A DNA stretch of 64,000 bases from Pseudomonas synxantha BG33R (GTDB lineage: Bacteria > Pseudomonadota > Gammaproteobacteria > Pseudomonadales > Pseudomonadaceae). The translations under genes were made by a program, and so were the position numbers. The DNA is taken from assembly GCF_000263715.2 (NCBI RefSeq), contig NZ_CM001514.1, positions 4,777,674 to 4,841,673 on the forward strand. The letters run 5' to 3'. This document shows, in pieces, positions 45,088 to 53,642 of the stretch. The notes beneath the pieces are model-generated. The model worked only from the letters and a program-made list of their open reading frames with translations, was not told the DNA's origin and did no database searches. The stretch's first letter is position 1. Each line of letters opens with the position of its first letter.

Positions 45088-45579
45088 ATGCAAACCCGCC
45101 TTGTTGCCTACGAGGCGCTCAACCCTGTGCAACAACAGCAAGTGAGCGCCATCGAAGTTCATCCTGAACAATTGCCGTTTTGCGGGGATATGTACTGCGC
45201 CCTTAATACCTTGCTGGCCAACCCTAGCCCTGGGGTCAAGGGCTTTGCGTTTTTGGCCGACGACATTCCCGTCGCCTTCCTCCTGCTCAAGCGCCCACCG
45301 TGCCTGCCCCATTGGGCCGATGAACACAGCGCCACACTGCACGCATTGCAGGTGGATCGACATCAGCAAGGGCGTGGGTTCGGCAAAGCGTGTTTGCAGG
45401 CGCTGCCGGCCATGGCGCTTGAGACGTGGCCGCAGATCAAAGGGTTGGAGTTGTCTGTGGACACGCACAACCTGGCGGCGATGGGGCTGTATCTCGGGGC
45501 GGGATGGGTGGACAGCGGCGAGGCCTACAAGGGACGGGTCGGGTATGAGCGCCGGTTGCGCTGGATATTCAGTTCATAA
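45088..45579 (+). CDS. GNAT-family N-acetyltransferase
   Basis: A 163-residue acetyltransferase. The acetyl-CoA motif is LHALQVDRHQQGRGFGKACL (about 91-110; Q/RxxGxG/A as QGRGFG), followed by GLELSVDTHNLAAMGLYLGA. The ATG at 45088 gives MQTRLVAYEALNP. The substrate is unknown. It is divergent from the SnoaL gene and converges with the GyrI-like gene over an inverted repeat. Confidence 0.82.
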   Translation: MQTRLVAYEALNPVQQQQVSAIEVHPEQLPFCGDMYCALNTLLANPSPGVKGFAFLADDIPVAFLLLKRPPCLPHWADEHSATLHALQVDRHQQGRGFGKACLQALPAMALETWPQIKGLELSVDTHNLAAMGLYLGAGWVDSGEAYKGRVGYERRLRWIFSS

Positions 45580-45584
45580 CGGTA

Positions 45585-45634
45585 ATGTCACGTAAACAGG
45601 ACTTTCACGCGTGCCTGTCGTGTTTACGTGACAT
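45585..45634. repeat. Inverted repeat between convergent genes
   Basis: ATGTCACGTAAACA (45585-45598) and TGTTTACGTGACAT (45621-45634) are perfect 14-bp arms around 22 bases. There is no T-run, but the position between two convergent stops suggests a bidirectional terminator or a small repeat element. Confidence 0.6.
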
Positions 45635-45645
45635 CGAATGCGCAG

Positions 45646-46128
45646 TCAGCCCCGCTCTCCAACCGGTAGCCAGACTTCCACCGTCCCCGTGCCCTTCTTC
45701 CCATCGAAATCCGCGCTATAGCGCTCGAAATCCGCCCCCATCACCTTGTAGCCCGAATGCGGCAGCCATTCGAACATGATGCGTTCGTAGGTTTGCTCAA
45801 GTGCCTGCACCGGCCCGTAATGCGCGAACACGGCATAGTTGAGCGGCGGGATTTCGATGAACTCGAAATTGCTGGGCACATCGCCCTTGGCCGGGACTTC
45901 AACCCCCGCCATGTAATCGAATTCGCCTTGATGGGGGTTGTGGCATACCCCATAGGTCACCCCACCCACGCGCTTCTTGATGTCCTTGATACAGGTGTCG
46001 AACAACTCCCACAACCGTGGGATATCACCCACGGTGGCCTTCGAATACCGCCCTTTCACACCGGCGATCACCAGCGCTTTGCCGGCTTCCATGCGTGGCT
46101 CCAACGGTTGTTTTGTCTGCTGATCCAT
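45646..46128 (-). CDS. GyrI-like small-molecule-binding domain protein
   Basis: A 160-residue protein with the effector-binding fold of AraC/Rob C-terminal domains and GyrI. The pattern includes VIAGVKGRYSKATVGDIPRL near residue 20-40, YGVCHNP, YMAGVEVP, NYAVFAHYGPV and YERIMFEWLPHSGY, ending in VEVWLPV. Such stand-alone proteins bind hydrophobic compounds or hydrolyse them. There is no DNA-binding domain. The ATG at 46128 gives MDQQTKQPLEPR. Confidence 0.82.
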   Translation of the reverse strand: MDQQTKQPLEPRMEAGKALVIAGVKGRYSKATVGDIPRLWELFDTCIKDIKKRVGGVTYGVCHNPHQGEFDYMAGVEVPAKGDVPSNFEFIEIPPLNYAVFAHYGPVQALEQTYERIMFEWLPHSGYKVMGADFERYSADFDGKKGTGTVEVWLPVGERG

Positions 46129-46324
46129 ACGAACAGTCTCCTTCTTATGAGGGAACAAACCCGCAACGAGTATAGGGGCATATCCGCGCCACACTCCATG
46201 TAGAAATTTTTCCTACGCATCTGGACAACTTGCCATCATCGCCCGTATTGTCTGCCTCGCAGGCCACCGCAGTGGCCGACGTCGCTCGGACGGTTCCGGG
46301 CGCTTACGTACTCTCGAGGCAACA

Positions 46325-47536
46325 ATGGCCGACCAAGGTTCGCCGCGCCGCTTTGCGCGCATAGATCGACTCCCCCCTTACGTTTTCAATATCACTGCCG
46401 AGCTGAAGATGGCTGCGCGTCGGCGCGGCGAAGACATCATCGACTTGAGCATGGGTAACCCCGACGGCGCCACACCACCGCACATCGTGGAAAAAATGGT
46501 CACCGTCGCCCAGCGTGAAGACACCCACGGCTACTCCACCTCCAAAGGCATTCCACGCCTGCGCCGGGCGATTTCGCGCTGGTACAAGGATCGTTACGAG
46601 GTGGATATCGACCCCGAGTCGGAAGCCATCGTCACCATCGGTTCCAAAGAGGGTCTGGCGCACCTGATGCTGGCCACCCTGGACCAGGGTGACACCGTGC
46701 TGGTGCCCAACCCCAGCTACCCGATTCACATCTACGGTGCGGTGATTGCCGGTGCCCAGGTACGTTCAGTGCCGCTGGTGCCGGGCGTGGACTTTTTCGC
46801 CGAGCTGGAACGGGCAATTCGCGGCTCGATTCCCAAGCCAAAGATGATGATCCTGGGCTTCCCGTCCAACCCCACCGCGCAGTGCGTGGAGCTGGATTTC
46901 TTCGAGCGGGTGATCGCCCTGGCCAAGCAATACGACGTGCTGGTGGTGCACGACCTGGCTTACGCCGATATCGTCTACGACGGCTGGAAAGCCCCCTCGA
47001 TCATGCAGGTACCCGGCGCCAAGGACATCGCGGTGGAGTTTTTCACCCTGTCCAAGAGCTACAACATGGCCGGCTGGCGCATCGGGTTCATGGTGGGCAA
47101 CCCCGAACTGGTCAACGCCCTGGCGCGGATCAAGAGCTACCACGACTACGGCACCTTCACACCGCTGCAAGTCGCGGCGATTGCTGCGCTGGAAGGCGAT
47201 CAGCAGTGCGTCAAGGACATCGCCGAACAATACCGCCAGCGCCGCAATGTGCTGGTCAAGGGCCTGCATGAACTGGGCTGGATGGTGGAGAACCCCAAGG
47301 CGTCGATGTACGTCTGGGCGAAAATCCCCGAACAGTATGCCGCCATGGGCTCGCTGGAATTTGCCAAGAAGTTGCTGCTGGAGGCGAAGGTGTGTGTGTC
47401 GCCGGGGATCGGTTTTGGTGAGTATGGCGATGATCATGTGCGCTTTGCGCTGATCGAGAACCAGGACCGGATTCGCCAGGCGGTGCGCGGGATTCGCGGG
47501 ATGTTCAGGGCGGATGGGTTGGTCAGCAAAGCCTGA
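46325..47536 (+). CDS. alaC: Glutamate-pyruvate (alanine) aminotransferase AlaC
   Basis: A 403-residue class I/II aminotransferase that makes alanine from pyruvate and glutamate. Family marks are [19 protein letters not shown] near the N-terminus, [35 protein letters not shown] and the PLP lysine in [16 protein letters not shown] (about residue 243). The start [20 protein letters not shown] is typical. The gene is monocistronic and is followed by a REPIN. Confidence 0.93.
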   Translation: MADQGSPRRFARIDRLPPYVFNITAELKMAARRRGEDIIDLSMGNPDGATPPHIVEKMVTVAQREDTHGYSTSKGIPRLRRAISRWYKDRYEVDIDPESEAIVTIGSKEGLAHLMLATLDQGDTVLVPNPSYPIHIYGAVIAGAQVRSVPLVPGVDFFAELERAIRGSIPKPKMMILGFPSNPTAQCVELDFFERVIALAKQYDVLVVHDLAYADIVYDGWKAPSIMQVPGAKDIAVEFFTLSKSYNMAGWRIGFMVGNPELVNALARIKSYHDYGTFTPLQVAAIAALEGDQQCVKDIAEQYRQRRNVLVKGLHELGWMVENPKASMYVWAKIPEQYAAMGSLEFAKKLLLEAKVCVSPGIGFGEYGDDHVRFALIENQDRIRQAVRGIRGMFRADGLVSKA

Positions 47537-47565
47537 CCTGATCCACCTGAAGAAAGCCAATCAAT

Positions 47566-47635
47566 GTGGGAGCTGGCTTGCCTGCGATAGCGGTGTTGGA
47601 TTCACCATCGCCATCGCAGGCAAGCCAGCTCCCAC
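47566..47635. repeat. REPIN, type A arms, short centre
   Basis: GTGGGAGCTGGCTTGCCTGC ... GCAGGCAAGCCAGCTCCCAC, 70 bp in all, with a centre 17 bp shorter than at 7881. It lies between the convergent alaC and gntP. Confidence 0.9.
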
Positions 47636-47654
47636 ATGTGTTTTGCGGTGCCTG

Positions 47655-49007
47655 TTACACCACCAACGACAGCAACATGATGAAGATCAGCGCCACGATC
47701 GACAGGATGGTCTCCATCGCCGTCCAGGTCTTGAACGTCTCGGCCACGGTCATGTTGAAGTACTGCTTGACCAGCCAGAACCCGGCATCGTTGACGTGCG
47801 ACAGGATCAACGAACCCGCGCCCGTCGCCAGCACCAGCAACTCGCGGTTGACGCCCGGGATCATGCCGACCACCGGCACCACAATGCCTGCACCGGTAAT
47901 GGTCGCGACCGTCGCTGAACCGGTGGCGATACGAATCACCGCCGCCACCAGCCACGCCAGCAGGATCGGGTTGATCTGTGCGTTCACTGCCATATGGCCG
48001 ATCACGTCACCCACGCCGCTGGTCACCAGCATCTGCTTGAAGCCACCACCGGCACCGATGATCAGGATGATCGCGGCGGTCGGCGCCAGGCTGGCGTCGA
48101 GCAGCTTGAGGATCTGCTTGGAATGGATGCCCTGGCGATGGCCAAAGGTGTACAGCGACAGCAGCAATGCCAGCAGCAAGGCGGTGATCGGGTGACCGAT
48201 CATGTCCATCCAGTTGCGCACCACGTTGCCTTCGGCAAAGGCGATGTCGGCGAAGGTTTTGAGCAGCATCAGGAACACCGGCAAGAGCACGGTGACCAGG
48301 GTGATGCCAAAGCTTGGCAGCGACTTGTTATCCGTCTCGCGGGCCAGTTGATCCACCAGTTCCTGGGACGGGTTGCCCGGAATGTACTTGGCGATAAACG
48401 TACCGAAGATCGGGCCGGCGATGATGGCGGTCGGCAATGCGACAATCAGGCCGTAAAGAATGGTTTTGCCGATATCTGCGCCAAATACGCCGATCGCCAG
48501 CAGCGGGCCCGGGTGCGGTGGCACCAGGCCGTGTACCGCCGACAGGCCGGCCAGCAGCGGGATGCCGATCTTGATCAGCGACACGCCGGTACGCCGTGCC
48601 ACGATAAACACCAGCGGGATCAGCAACACAAAGCCGATCTCGAAGAACAGCGGAATGCCCACCAGGAACGCGGCGAACATCATGGCCCACTGGACCTTCT
48701 CTTTGCCGAAGGCGCGGATCAGGGTCTGGGCGATCTGATCGGCACCGCCGGATTCGGCCATCATCTTGCCGAGCATCGTGCCCAGCGCGAGGATAATGCC
48801 GACAAAGCCGAGCACGCCGCCGAAACCGTCCTGGAACGCCTTGATGATCTTGTCCACGGGCATGCCCGAGGTCAGGCCGAGGAAACCGGCCGCGATGATC
48901 AGTGCAATGAACGGGTGCACCTTGAACTTGGTGATCAGAACGATCAACCCGATGATAGTGACTACTGCATCTAGCAGCAGGTAAGACTCGTGGGACATGC
49001 CAAACAT
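47655..49007 (-). CDS. gntP: Gluconate:proton symporter (GntP family)
   Basis: A 450-residue inner-membrane protein with about 12-14 helices. Family motifs visible are GLTSGMPVDKIIKAFQDGFG (about 45-64), GLVPPHPGPLLA (about 160-171) and IIGAGGGFKQML (about 321-332). It imports gluconate and related sugar acids. The ATG at 49007 follows AGGAGAGACC. It lies downstream of gntK in the same direction but has its own operator (49065-49076) and an A-rich Hfq/Crc-type motif in the leader, so it is regulated both by GntR and, probably, by catabolite repression. Confidence 0.92.
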   Translation of the reverse strand: MFGMSHESYLLLDAVVTIIGLIVLITKFKVHPFIALIIAAGFLGLTSGMPVDKIIKAFQDGFGGVLGFVGIILALGTMLGKMMAESGGADQIAQTLIRAFGKEKVQWAMMFAAFLVGIPLFFEIGFVLLIPLVFIVARRTGVSLIKIGIPLLAGLSAVHGLVPPHPGPLLAIGVFGADIGKTILYGLIVALPTAIIAGPIFGTFIAKYIPGNPSQELVDQLARETDNKSLPSFGITLVTVLLPVFLMLLKTFADIAFAEGNVVRNWMDMIGHPITALLLALLLSLYTFGHRQGIHSKQILKLLDASLAPTAAIILIIGAGGGFKQMLVTSGVGDVIGHMAVNAQINPILLAWLVAAVIRIATGSATVATITGAGIVVPVVGMIPGVNRELLVLATGAGSLILSHVNDAGFWLVKQYFNMTVAETFKTWTAMETILSIVALIFIMLLSLVV

Positions 49008-49023
49008 GGGGGGTCTCTCCTGT

Positions 49024-49037
49024 TTGTTGTTGTTATT
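49024..49037 (-). promoter_or_regulatory. Overlapping Hfq/Crc A-rich motifs in the gntP leader
   Basis: The minus strand reads AATAACAACAACAA directly before ACAGGAG, giving three overlapping AANAANAA units next to the ribosome-binding site. This is the classic form of a Crc/Hfq target. Confidence 0.65.
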
Positions 49038-49064
49038 AAAGCGGGTGTTGAATTTTCTGCCGGG

Positions 49065-49076
49065 GATAGCGCTATC
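49065..49076. promoter_or_regulatory. GntR operator upstream of gntP
   Basis: GATAGCGCTATC is a perfect 12-bp palindrome. The same core (GCGCTA) occurs before gntK and gntR. Confidence 0.75.
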
Positions 49077-49091
49077 TTTTCCGGCAAAAAA

Positions 49092-49625
49092 TTAATGAGT
49101 AGGTTCAAAGCCGTGCTTGCGCCACCAGGCGTTGGTCTGCTCGGCCAGCTCCTCAACGCTGTCTTCACTGGCATTGAGGGCCAGGGTCAGCGGTTCGCCC
49201 TTGGGCGATTCGAGGGTGGCGAACTGGCTGTCGATCAGGCTTGCCGGCATGAAATGGCCGGGGCGGTGGGACACGCGGTCGGCGGCCACTTCGCGGGTCA
49301 GCTCCAGGAACACAAAGCCCAGGCCCGGCGCGGCTTCGCGCAAGTGGTCGCGGTATTTCTTTTTCAGGGCTGAACAGGTGAGCACAGGATGCTCGCCCGC
49401 TGTGAGCGACCGGCGCAGTTCATCGCACAGGATGTCGAGCCAGCCGGCGCGGTCGTCGTCGTTAAGGGGGTGGCCGGCGCTCATCTTTTCGATGTTGGCG
49501 GCGGGGTGAAAGCTGTCGCCTTCAATGGCAGTGGCGCCGTTCAGGCGGCACAGGGCTTCGCTGACGCTGGACTTGCCACAGCCGGAAACACCCATGATGA
49601 CCAGGGCGGTAACAGGTTGACTCAT
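49092..49625 (-). CDS. gntK: Gluconokinase
   Basis: A 177-residue gluconate kinase that makes 6-phosphogluconate with ATP. The P-loop is MGVSGCGKSSV (about 11-21), followed by the substrate region AIEGDSFHPAANIEKMSAGH and the LTCSALKKKYRD motif (about 80-91). The ATG at 49625 is preceded by GAGGTGTTTC. It is the first gene of the gntK-gntP pair, divergent from gntR, with an operator 18 bp upstream of the start. Confidence 0.94.
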   Translation of the reverse strand: MSQPVTALVIMGVSGCGKSSVSEALCRLNGATAIEGDSFHPAANIEKMSAGHPLNDDDRAGWLDILCDELRRSLTAGEHPVLTCSALKKKYRDHLREAAPGLGFVFLELTREVAADRVSHRPGHFMPASLIDSQFATLESPKGEPLTLALNASEDSVEELAEQTNAWWRKHGFEPTH

Positions 49626-49642
49626 GAAACACCTCAGGACGC

Positions 49643-49656
49643 AGATAGCGCTACCT
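49643..49656. promoter_or_regulatory. GntR operator upstream of gntK
   Basis: AGATAGCGCTACCT, a near-palindrome differing from the gntP site in one half. It lies within the presumed gntK promoter. Confidence 0.72.
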
Positions 49657-49793
49657 TTGCACAGCATAAGGCTAGTGCAAAAACAGGCTTTTCCCGCGCC
49701 GACTTGTCATTTTTATGGAGTGACGCGTGCATCTGCTCCAATCATTCGAACCGGATCAGGCAACCCTGGGTTCAATAATTTGCAGCCCTTTGG

Positions 49794-49807
49794 AGACAGC
49801 GCTACCT
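49794..49807. promoter_or_regulatory. GntR operator upstream of gntR
   Basis: AGACAGCGCTACCT, 34 bp before the gntR ATG. It shares 13 of 14 positions with the gntK operator and implies autoregulation. Confidence 0.72.
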
Positions 49808-49840
49808 TAGTGCCTCGATTTTTGTTTGGCAAGCCGCCTG

Positions 49841-50869
49841 ATGACCTCCAAGAACGATAAAAATACCCGCACGACGGGCCGCCCTACCCTTAATGAAGTT
49901 GCACGCCTGGCCGGGGTCAGCCCAATCACCGCCTCCCGCGCCCTGCGCGGTATCAGCACCGTGGCCACCGACCTGGTGGAAAAAGTCCAGCAGGCCGCCG
50001 CCGAGCTCAGCTACGTGGTCAACCCCGCCGCCCGTGCCCTGGCGTCGGCCCAGAGCCAATCGGTGGTGGTGCTGGTGCCGTCGCTGTCCAACCTGTTGTT
50101 TATCGAAACACTGGAAGCCATCCATCAGGTACTGCGGCCCAAGGGCTTTGAAGTGCTGATCGGCAACTCCCATTATTCGCGCGATGAAGAAGAAAACCTG
50201 CTGCGCAACTACATGGCCTACCAGCCACGGGGTTTGCTGCTGACCGGGTTCGACCGCACCGAAAGCGCGCGACGAATGGTCGAGGCCAGCAATGTGCCGT
50301 GCGTGTACATGATGGATCTGGACCCCAATGCCGGGGTGAACTGCGTGGGCTTCTCACAGTTGGCCGCAGGCGAAACGGCGGCGGCGCATTTGCTGTCCCG
50401 TGGGCGCAAGCGCCTGGCCTACATCGGCGCGCAGTTGGATCAGCGCACGTTGTTGCGCGGTGAAGGTTTCCGCCGCGCCTTGCAGCAGGCGGGCATGTAC
50501 GACCCGGCGCTGGAGCTTTTGACACCCCGCCCCTCCTCCGTGGGCCTGGGCGGCGAACTGTTCCTGCAATTGCTGGCAGCGCATCCGGATGTGGATGCGA
50601 TCTTCTTCGGCAACGACGACCTGGCCCAGGGCGCCCTGCTCGAAGCCCTGCGCCACGGCATCAAGGTGCCGGAGCGTGTCGCGGTGCTGGGCTTCAACGA
50701 CTTGCCCGCGTCGGCATTCATGGTGCCGCGTTTGAGCAGCATCAGCACTCCCCGGGAAGCCATCGGTCGACGAGCTGCGGAGCATTTGCTGACGATCATG
50801 GCGGGCAACAAGATTGCCAAACCGGTGGTGGATATGGGGTTTGAGTTGCAGGTGCGGGAGAGTACGTAG
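49841..50869 (+). CDS. gntR: LacI-family gluconate repressor GntR
   Basis: A 342-residue LacI/GalR regulator. The N-terminal HTH and hinge are RPTLNEVARLAGVSPITASR followed by ALRG...NPAARALA, and the effector domain (about 70-335) is of the ribose-binding type, with IFFGNDDLAQGALLEALRHG. It is divergent from gntK. The three AGNTAGCGCTA-like sites in the cluster are its likely operators, released by gluconate or 6-phosphogluconate. The ATG at 49841 is taken; a TTG five codons upstream is less likely. Confidence 0.92.
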   Translation: MTSKNDKNTRTTGRPTLNEVARLAGVSPITASRALRGISTVATDLVEKVQQAAAELSYVVNPAARALASAQSQSVVVLVPSLSNLLFIETLEAIHQVLRPKGFEVLIGNSHYSRDEEENLLRNYMAYQPRGLLLTGFDRTESARRMVEASNVPCVYMMDLDPNAGVNCVGFSQLAAGETAAAHLLSRGRKRLAYIGAQLDQRTLLRGEGFRRALQQAGMYDPALELLTPRPSSVGLGGELFLQLLAAHPDVDAIFFGNDDLAQGALLEALRHGIKVPERVAVLGFNDLPASAFMVPRLSSISTPREAIGRRAAEHLLTIMAGNKIAKPVVDMGFELQVREST

Positions 50870-51005
50870 GACGACTGTAGGAAGCGACTGACATTGCGGC
50901 AAGTGCCTTGCTCCATTACCTACGCTTACGTCAGAATCCGCTGGCTTGTGCGCCTGGGTGGCGGTCTTTAAGGTTTGCCGGTCGCTGAATTTCTCGGTGA
51001 TCGGG

Positions 51006-51153
51006 TTTAGTAGCCTGAATTTGAGCATCCTAAGTGCACGAGCCTCTTCTATGTTTGATGGCGGCTGTGCGTAGGGCACCTCCGGGTGCGCCGGCTTTGG
51101 GTGTTCACCGGTCTACTAACCTGCGTACAGCTGCCACCCCTTCGTTTAGTAGC
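51006..51153 (+). promoter_or_regulatory. Unusual conserved-looking leader before the DUF6124 gene
   Basis: The 317-bp gap before 51187 contains TTTAGTAGC twice (51006-51014 and 51145-51153) and the complementary CTACTAAC (51113-51120), plus GGGCACCTCCGGGTGCGCC that can fold locally. The pieces can pair in alternative ways. I recall similar TTTAGTAGC-bearing leaders before related small Pseudomonas genes, but cannot verify it here. No open frame with a ribosome-binding site is present. Confidence 0.4.
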
Positions 51154-51186
51154 GACGAGGTGTAGCCCCATTAAGGAACACCTTTT

Positions 51187-51426
51187 ATGAGCAAGGTTAC
51201 AACCAGTCCGCCAACGACCCTTTTTACCATCGTCCCCGATACCCCGACCGAAACCCTGCTGATCAACAGCTACGAAACCGTCTGCTCCGTCAGCACCTTG
51301 TTGCTTGACCTGTCCAATGACCTCACCGGCAAACACCGTGATGTGGCCCTTGCCATTCATCAACTGAGCGAGCTGAGCGTATTGCTGGTAGGCAAAGCCA
51401 TGGACCAGCACACCCCGCGCTGCTGA
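51187..51426 (+). CDS. DUF6124-like small protein
   Basis: A 79-residue protein (MSKVTTSPPTTLFTIVPDTP, TETLLINSYETVCSVSTLLL) followed by ALAIHQLSELSVLLVGKAMD. This is the pattern of the DUF6124/DUF3077-type Pseudomonas family: a disordered start and two amphipathic helices. The function is unknown. AAGGAACACC precedes the ATG. The gene has an unusual long leader and ends in a REP-derived terminator. Confidence 0.7.
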   Translation: MSKVTTSPPTTLFTIVPDTPTETLLINSYETVCSVSTLLLDLSNDLTGKHRDVALAIHQLSELSVLLVGKAMDQHTPRC

Positions 51427-51443
51427 GACCTTACTCGGTCCAG

Positions 51444-51479
51444 ATGTGGGAGGGAGCAAGCCCCCTCCCACATTTTTTA
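51444..51479 (+). terminator. REP-derived rho-independent terminator
   Basis: ATGTGGGAGGG / CCCTCCCACAT forms an 11-bp stem, followed by TTTTTT. The arms are those of a type B REP, so a REP remnant serves as terminator of the DUF6124 gene. Confidence 0.85.
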
Positions 51480-51535
51480 ACCGTGCCCACTTTACCCCTG
51501 CTAGATTGACCGCTTTCCATCGCCAGGGAAGCACC

Positions 51536-52168
51536 ATGGGACATTCACTGAAAATCTTGGGCCGCACTTCCTCCATCAACGTGCGCAAAGTGTTGTGGAC
51601 CTGCCAGGAACTGGGCATCGACTATGTGCGCGAGGACTGGGGCATCGGCTTCAAGCCCACGCAGTCCAACGAGTTCCTCGCCCTGAACCCCAACGCCCAA
51701 ATCCCCGTCTTGATCGACGACCATGGCGTGCTATGGGAATCCAACACCATCTGCCGCTACCTGGTCGGCCTCTATCAACGCAGCGACCTGCTGCCCGTCG
51801 AACCCGCACCACGAGCCCGCGTCGAGCAATGGATCGACTGGCAAGCCGTTGAACTCAACCGCGCCTGGGGCGATGCCTTTACCGCGCTGGTGCGCAACAA
51901 TCCGGACGGCCTGGACGCGACACAGATTGCCGCCGCCGTGCAGCTCTGGAACGACAAGATGGGCATTCTCGAACAACAACTGGCCAGGACCGGCGCGTAT
52001 GTAGCCGGCGATGAATTCACCCTCGCCGATATCCTCATCGGCCTCTCGGTACACCGCTGGCAGGCAACGCCCATGCAGCGTCCACCCTACCCAGCCATTG
52101 CCGCCTACTATCAGCGGCTTAGCCAGCACGCCGGTTTCAAGACCTTTGCCCTCGACGGCCACAACTAA
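51536..52168 (+). CDS. Glutathione S-transferase
   Basis: A 210-residue cytosolic GST. The N-terminal thioredoxin-fold domain (about 1-80) has LGRTSSINVRKVLWTCQELG with the likely catalytic Ser/Thr, and NPNAQIPVLID and LWESNTICRYL, which bind glutathione. The C-terminal helical domain contains GDEFTLADILIGLSVHRW. The ATG at 51536 gives MGHSLKILGRTSS. It is followed after 16 bp by an NAD-dependent epimerase-like gene, so the two form an operon. Confidence 0.88.
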   Translation: MGHSLKILGRTSSINVRKVLWTCQELGIDYVREDWGIGFKPTQSNEFLALNPNAQIPVLIDDHGVLWESNTICRYLVGLYQRSDLLPVEPAPRARVEQWIDWQAVELNRAWGDAFTALVRNNPDGLDATQIAAAVQLWNDKMGILEQQLARTGAYVAGDEFTLADILIGLSVHRWQATPMQRPPYPAIAAYYQRLSQHAGFKTFALDGHN

Positions 52169-52184
52169 GCACAGGGATCACCAC

Positions 52185-52922
52185 GTGAACGGACTCAACG
52201 TACTACTCACCGGCGCCTGCGGCAGAATCGGCAAGACATTTTTCCAGGCCTCGCAAGACCGCTACCGCTTCACGCTCACTGACCGCATCGCGCCGGACTT
52301 CGACTTGGGTGAACACCGCTTCGTACACGCCGACCTCAGCGATAAATCCAGCCTGGCGACCCTGCTCGAAGGCATCGACGTTATCGTGCATCTGTCGGGC
52401 ATCCCCCATGCCAGCGCCTCGTTCGACGAGCTGCTGCCCAATAACATCCTCGCCACCACCTACCTGTTCGAAGCCGCCGTGGCCGCGGGCGTGCAGCGCC
52501 TGGTATTTGCCAGCAGCGCACAAACCATCGAAGGCTACCCGGTGGATCGCCAGATCACCCCCGGTATGCCGGTGATGCCCGCCAACCTGTACGGCGTGAG
52601 CAAATGCTACGGCGAGGCACTGTGTGGCTACTACGCAGCCAAGACGCCGCTGTCGACCATCGCCCTGCGCATCGGCGCTTTTGAATTCCCCGAAACCCAC
52701 GACCTGAACAACGCCCGCGACCTCAGCGCCTGGCTCAGCCCACGGGATGCAGTGCAATTGCTGCAACGTTCGGTCGAGGTTGAGGGCGTGAAGCACTTGA
52801 TCGCCCATGGTATTTCCAATAACCGCTTCAAGCGTCTGGACCTGAGCGAAACCACGCGAGTGTTGGGCTACCTTCCGCAAGATGATGCCTTTCAAGCATT
52901 CCAGATCCCCATCACCTACTGA
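52185..52922 (+). CDS. NAD(P)-dependent epimerase/dehydratase-family (uronate-dehydrogenase-like) protein
   Basis: A 245-residue extended SDR. The nucleotide loop is LLTGACGRIGKTFF (about 7-20), followed by FVHADLSDKSSL (about 46-57), SGIPHASASFDELLPNNILA near 75, and the catalytic pattern with Tyr-x3-Lys in NLYGVSKCYGEAL (about 135-147) and Ser in FASSAQTIEGY. The size and GRIG loop are those of uronate dehydrogenase-like enzymes, but the substrate is not determined. The start is GTG at 52185 after GGGATCACC. It is in an operon with the upstream GST. Confidence 0.82.
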   Translation: MNGLNVLLTGACGRIGKTFFQASQDRYRFTLTDRIAPDFDLGEHRFVHADLSDKSSLATLLEGIDVIVHLSGIPHASASFDELLPNNILATTYLFEAAVAAGVQRLVFASSAQTIEGYPVDRQITPGMPVMPANLYGVSKCYGEALCGYYAAKTPLSTIALRIGAFEFPETHDLNNARDLSAWLSPRDAVQLLQRSVEVEGVKHLIAHGISNNRFKRLDLSETTRVLGYLPQDDAFQAFQIPITY

Positions 52923-52973
52923 GTGCTTGCCCCATGTCTACACACTCGCCGCGCCTGGCGAACGCTCGCATGT

Positions 52974-53387
52974 CTAGATCGAATGCACTCGAAAGGATCC
53001 AGTGATTGTTGTCTCAGGAAACTCCCCTGGAATCGCATCGATAAAGGCCTCGAAGAAGCCATGCAAACCGCTTGGCTCCGCTACGAACTTCAACTCTCCG
53101 CGATTTGAGCGAAAGTTGTAATAACCTTCAGAAGAGGGGCGGATATAAACCAGTTGGGCCTCACCTTCCTTCGGGGAATGAAGAACCAATTGATAGGTCT
53201 TCGTTATATTGAATTTGGAGGGACAGAAAATCTGCAGAATCTTTCTCTCTGAGTTGATCCTGCCTTCCAAGCGGTAGTCACCGTCACTCCCCCCGTACCT
53301 TACGTTATCGGTATTGAAAGGATCATCCTCATACGAGATGTCGGCTTTTAGATAAGGTTGAACAATCGGATCATCTTGTTTGCTCAT
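52974..53387 (-). CDS. Uncharacterised protein
   Basis: A 137-residue protein (MSKQDDPIVQPYLKADISYE) with GGAGACTCATT before the ATG. It is rich in aromatic and charged residues and looks all-beta (ILQIFCPSKFNITKTYQLVL, AQLVYIRPSSEGYYNFRSNR). I do not recognise the family. No signal peptide or membrane helix is present. Its GC content is lower than that of its neighbours, which hints at horizontal gain. It is a single-gene unit convergent with the epimerase gene. Confidence 0.5.
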   Translation of the reverse strand: MSKQDDPIVQPYLKADISYEDDPFNTDNVRYGGSDGDYRLEGRINSERKILQIFCPSKFNITKTYQLVLHSPKEGEAQLVYIRPSSEGYYNFRSNRGELKFVAEPSGLHGFFEAFIDAIPGEFPETTITGSFRVHSI

Positions 53388-53586
53388 AATGAGTCTCCGG
53401 AATAAAAAATCGACATTCAAGATTCAACGATGAAACTGACCCAATGGATACTGTCAACAACTACAGAGAATCGATTCAGTCGCTGTCGCATTCCCTTGCC
53501 CGTTAACGGCAAAAGATGACCGCACGAAGAGCACCCACTACCCTCACGAACTTAGCCGCGCCCTTTAAACTCGGAGGGAATCGCAC

Positions 53587-53603
53587 TAGGCACACTACTT
53601 GCT
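53587..53603 (+). promoter_or_regulatory. Candidate RpoN (sigma-54) promoter
   Basis: TAGGCACACTACTTGCT has GG and GC exactly 10 bases apart, as in the -24/-12 consensus TGGCAC-N5-TTGC. It lies 40 bp before the ATG at 53643, allowing a transcription start near 53614. Confidence 0.5.
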
Positions 53604-53642
53604 TACGCTATCGCACCGAAACACTTTCACAGGTGACCCATC

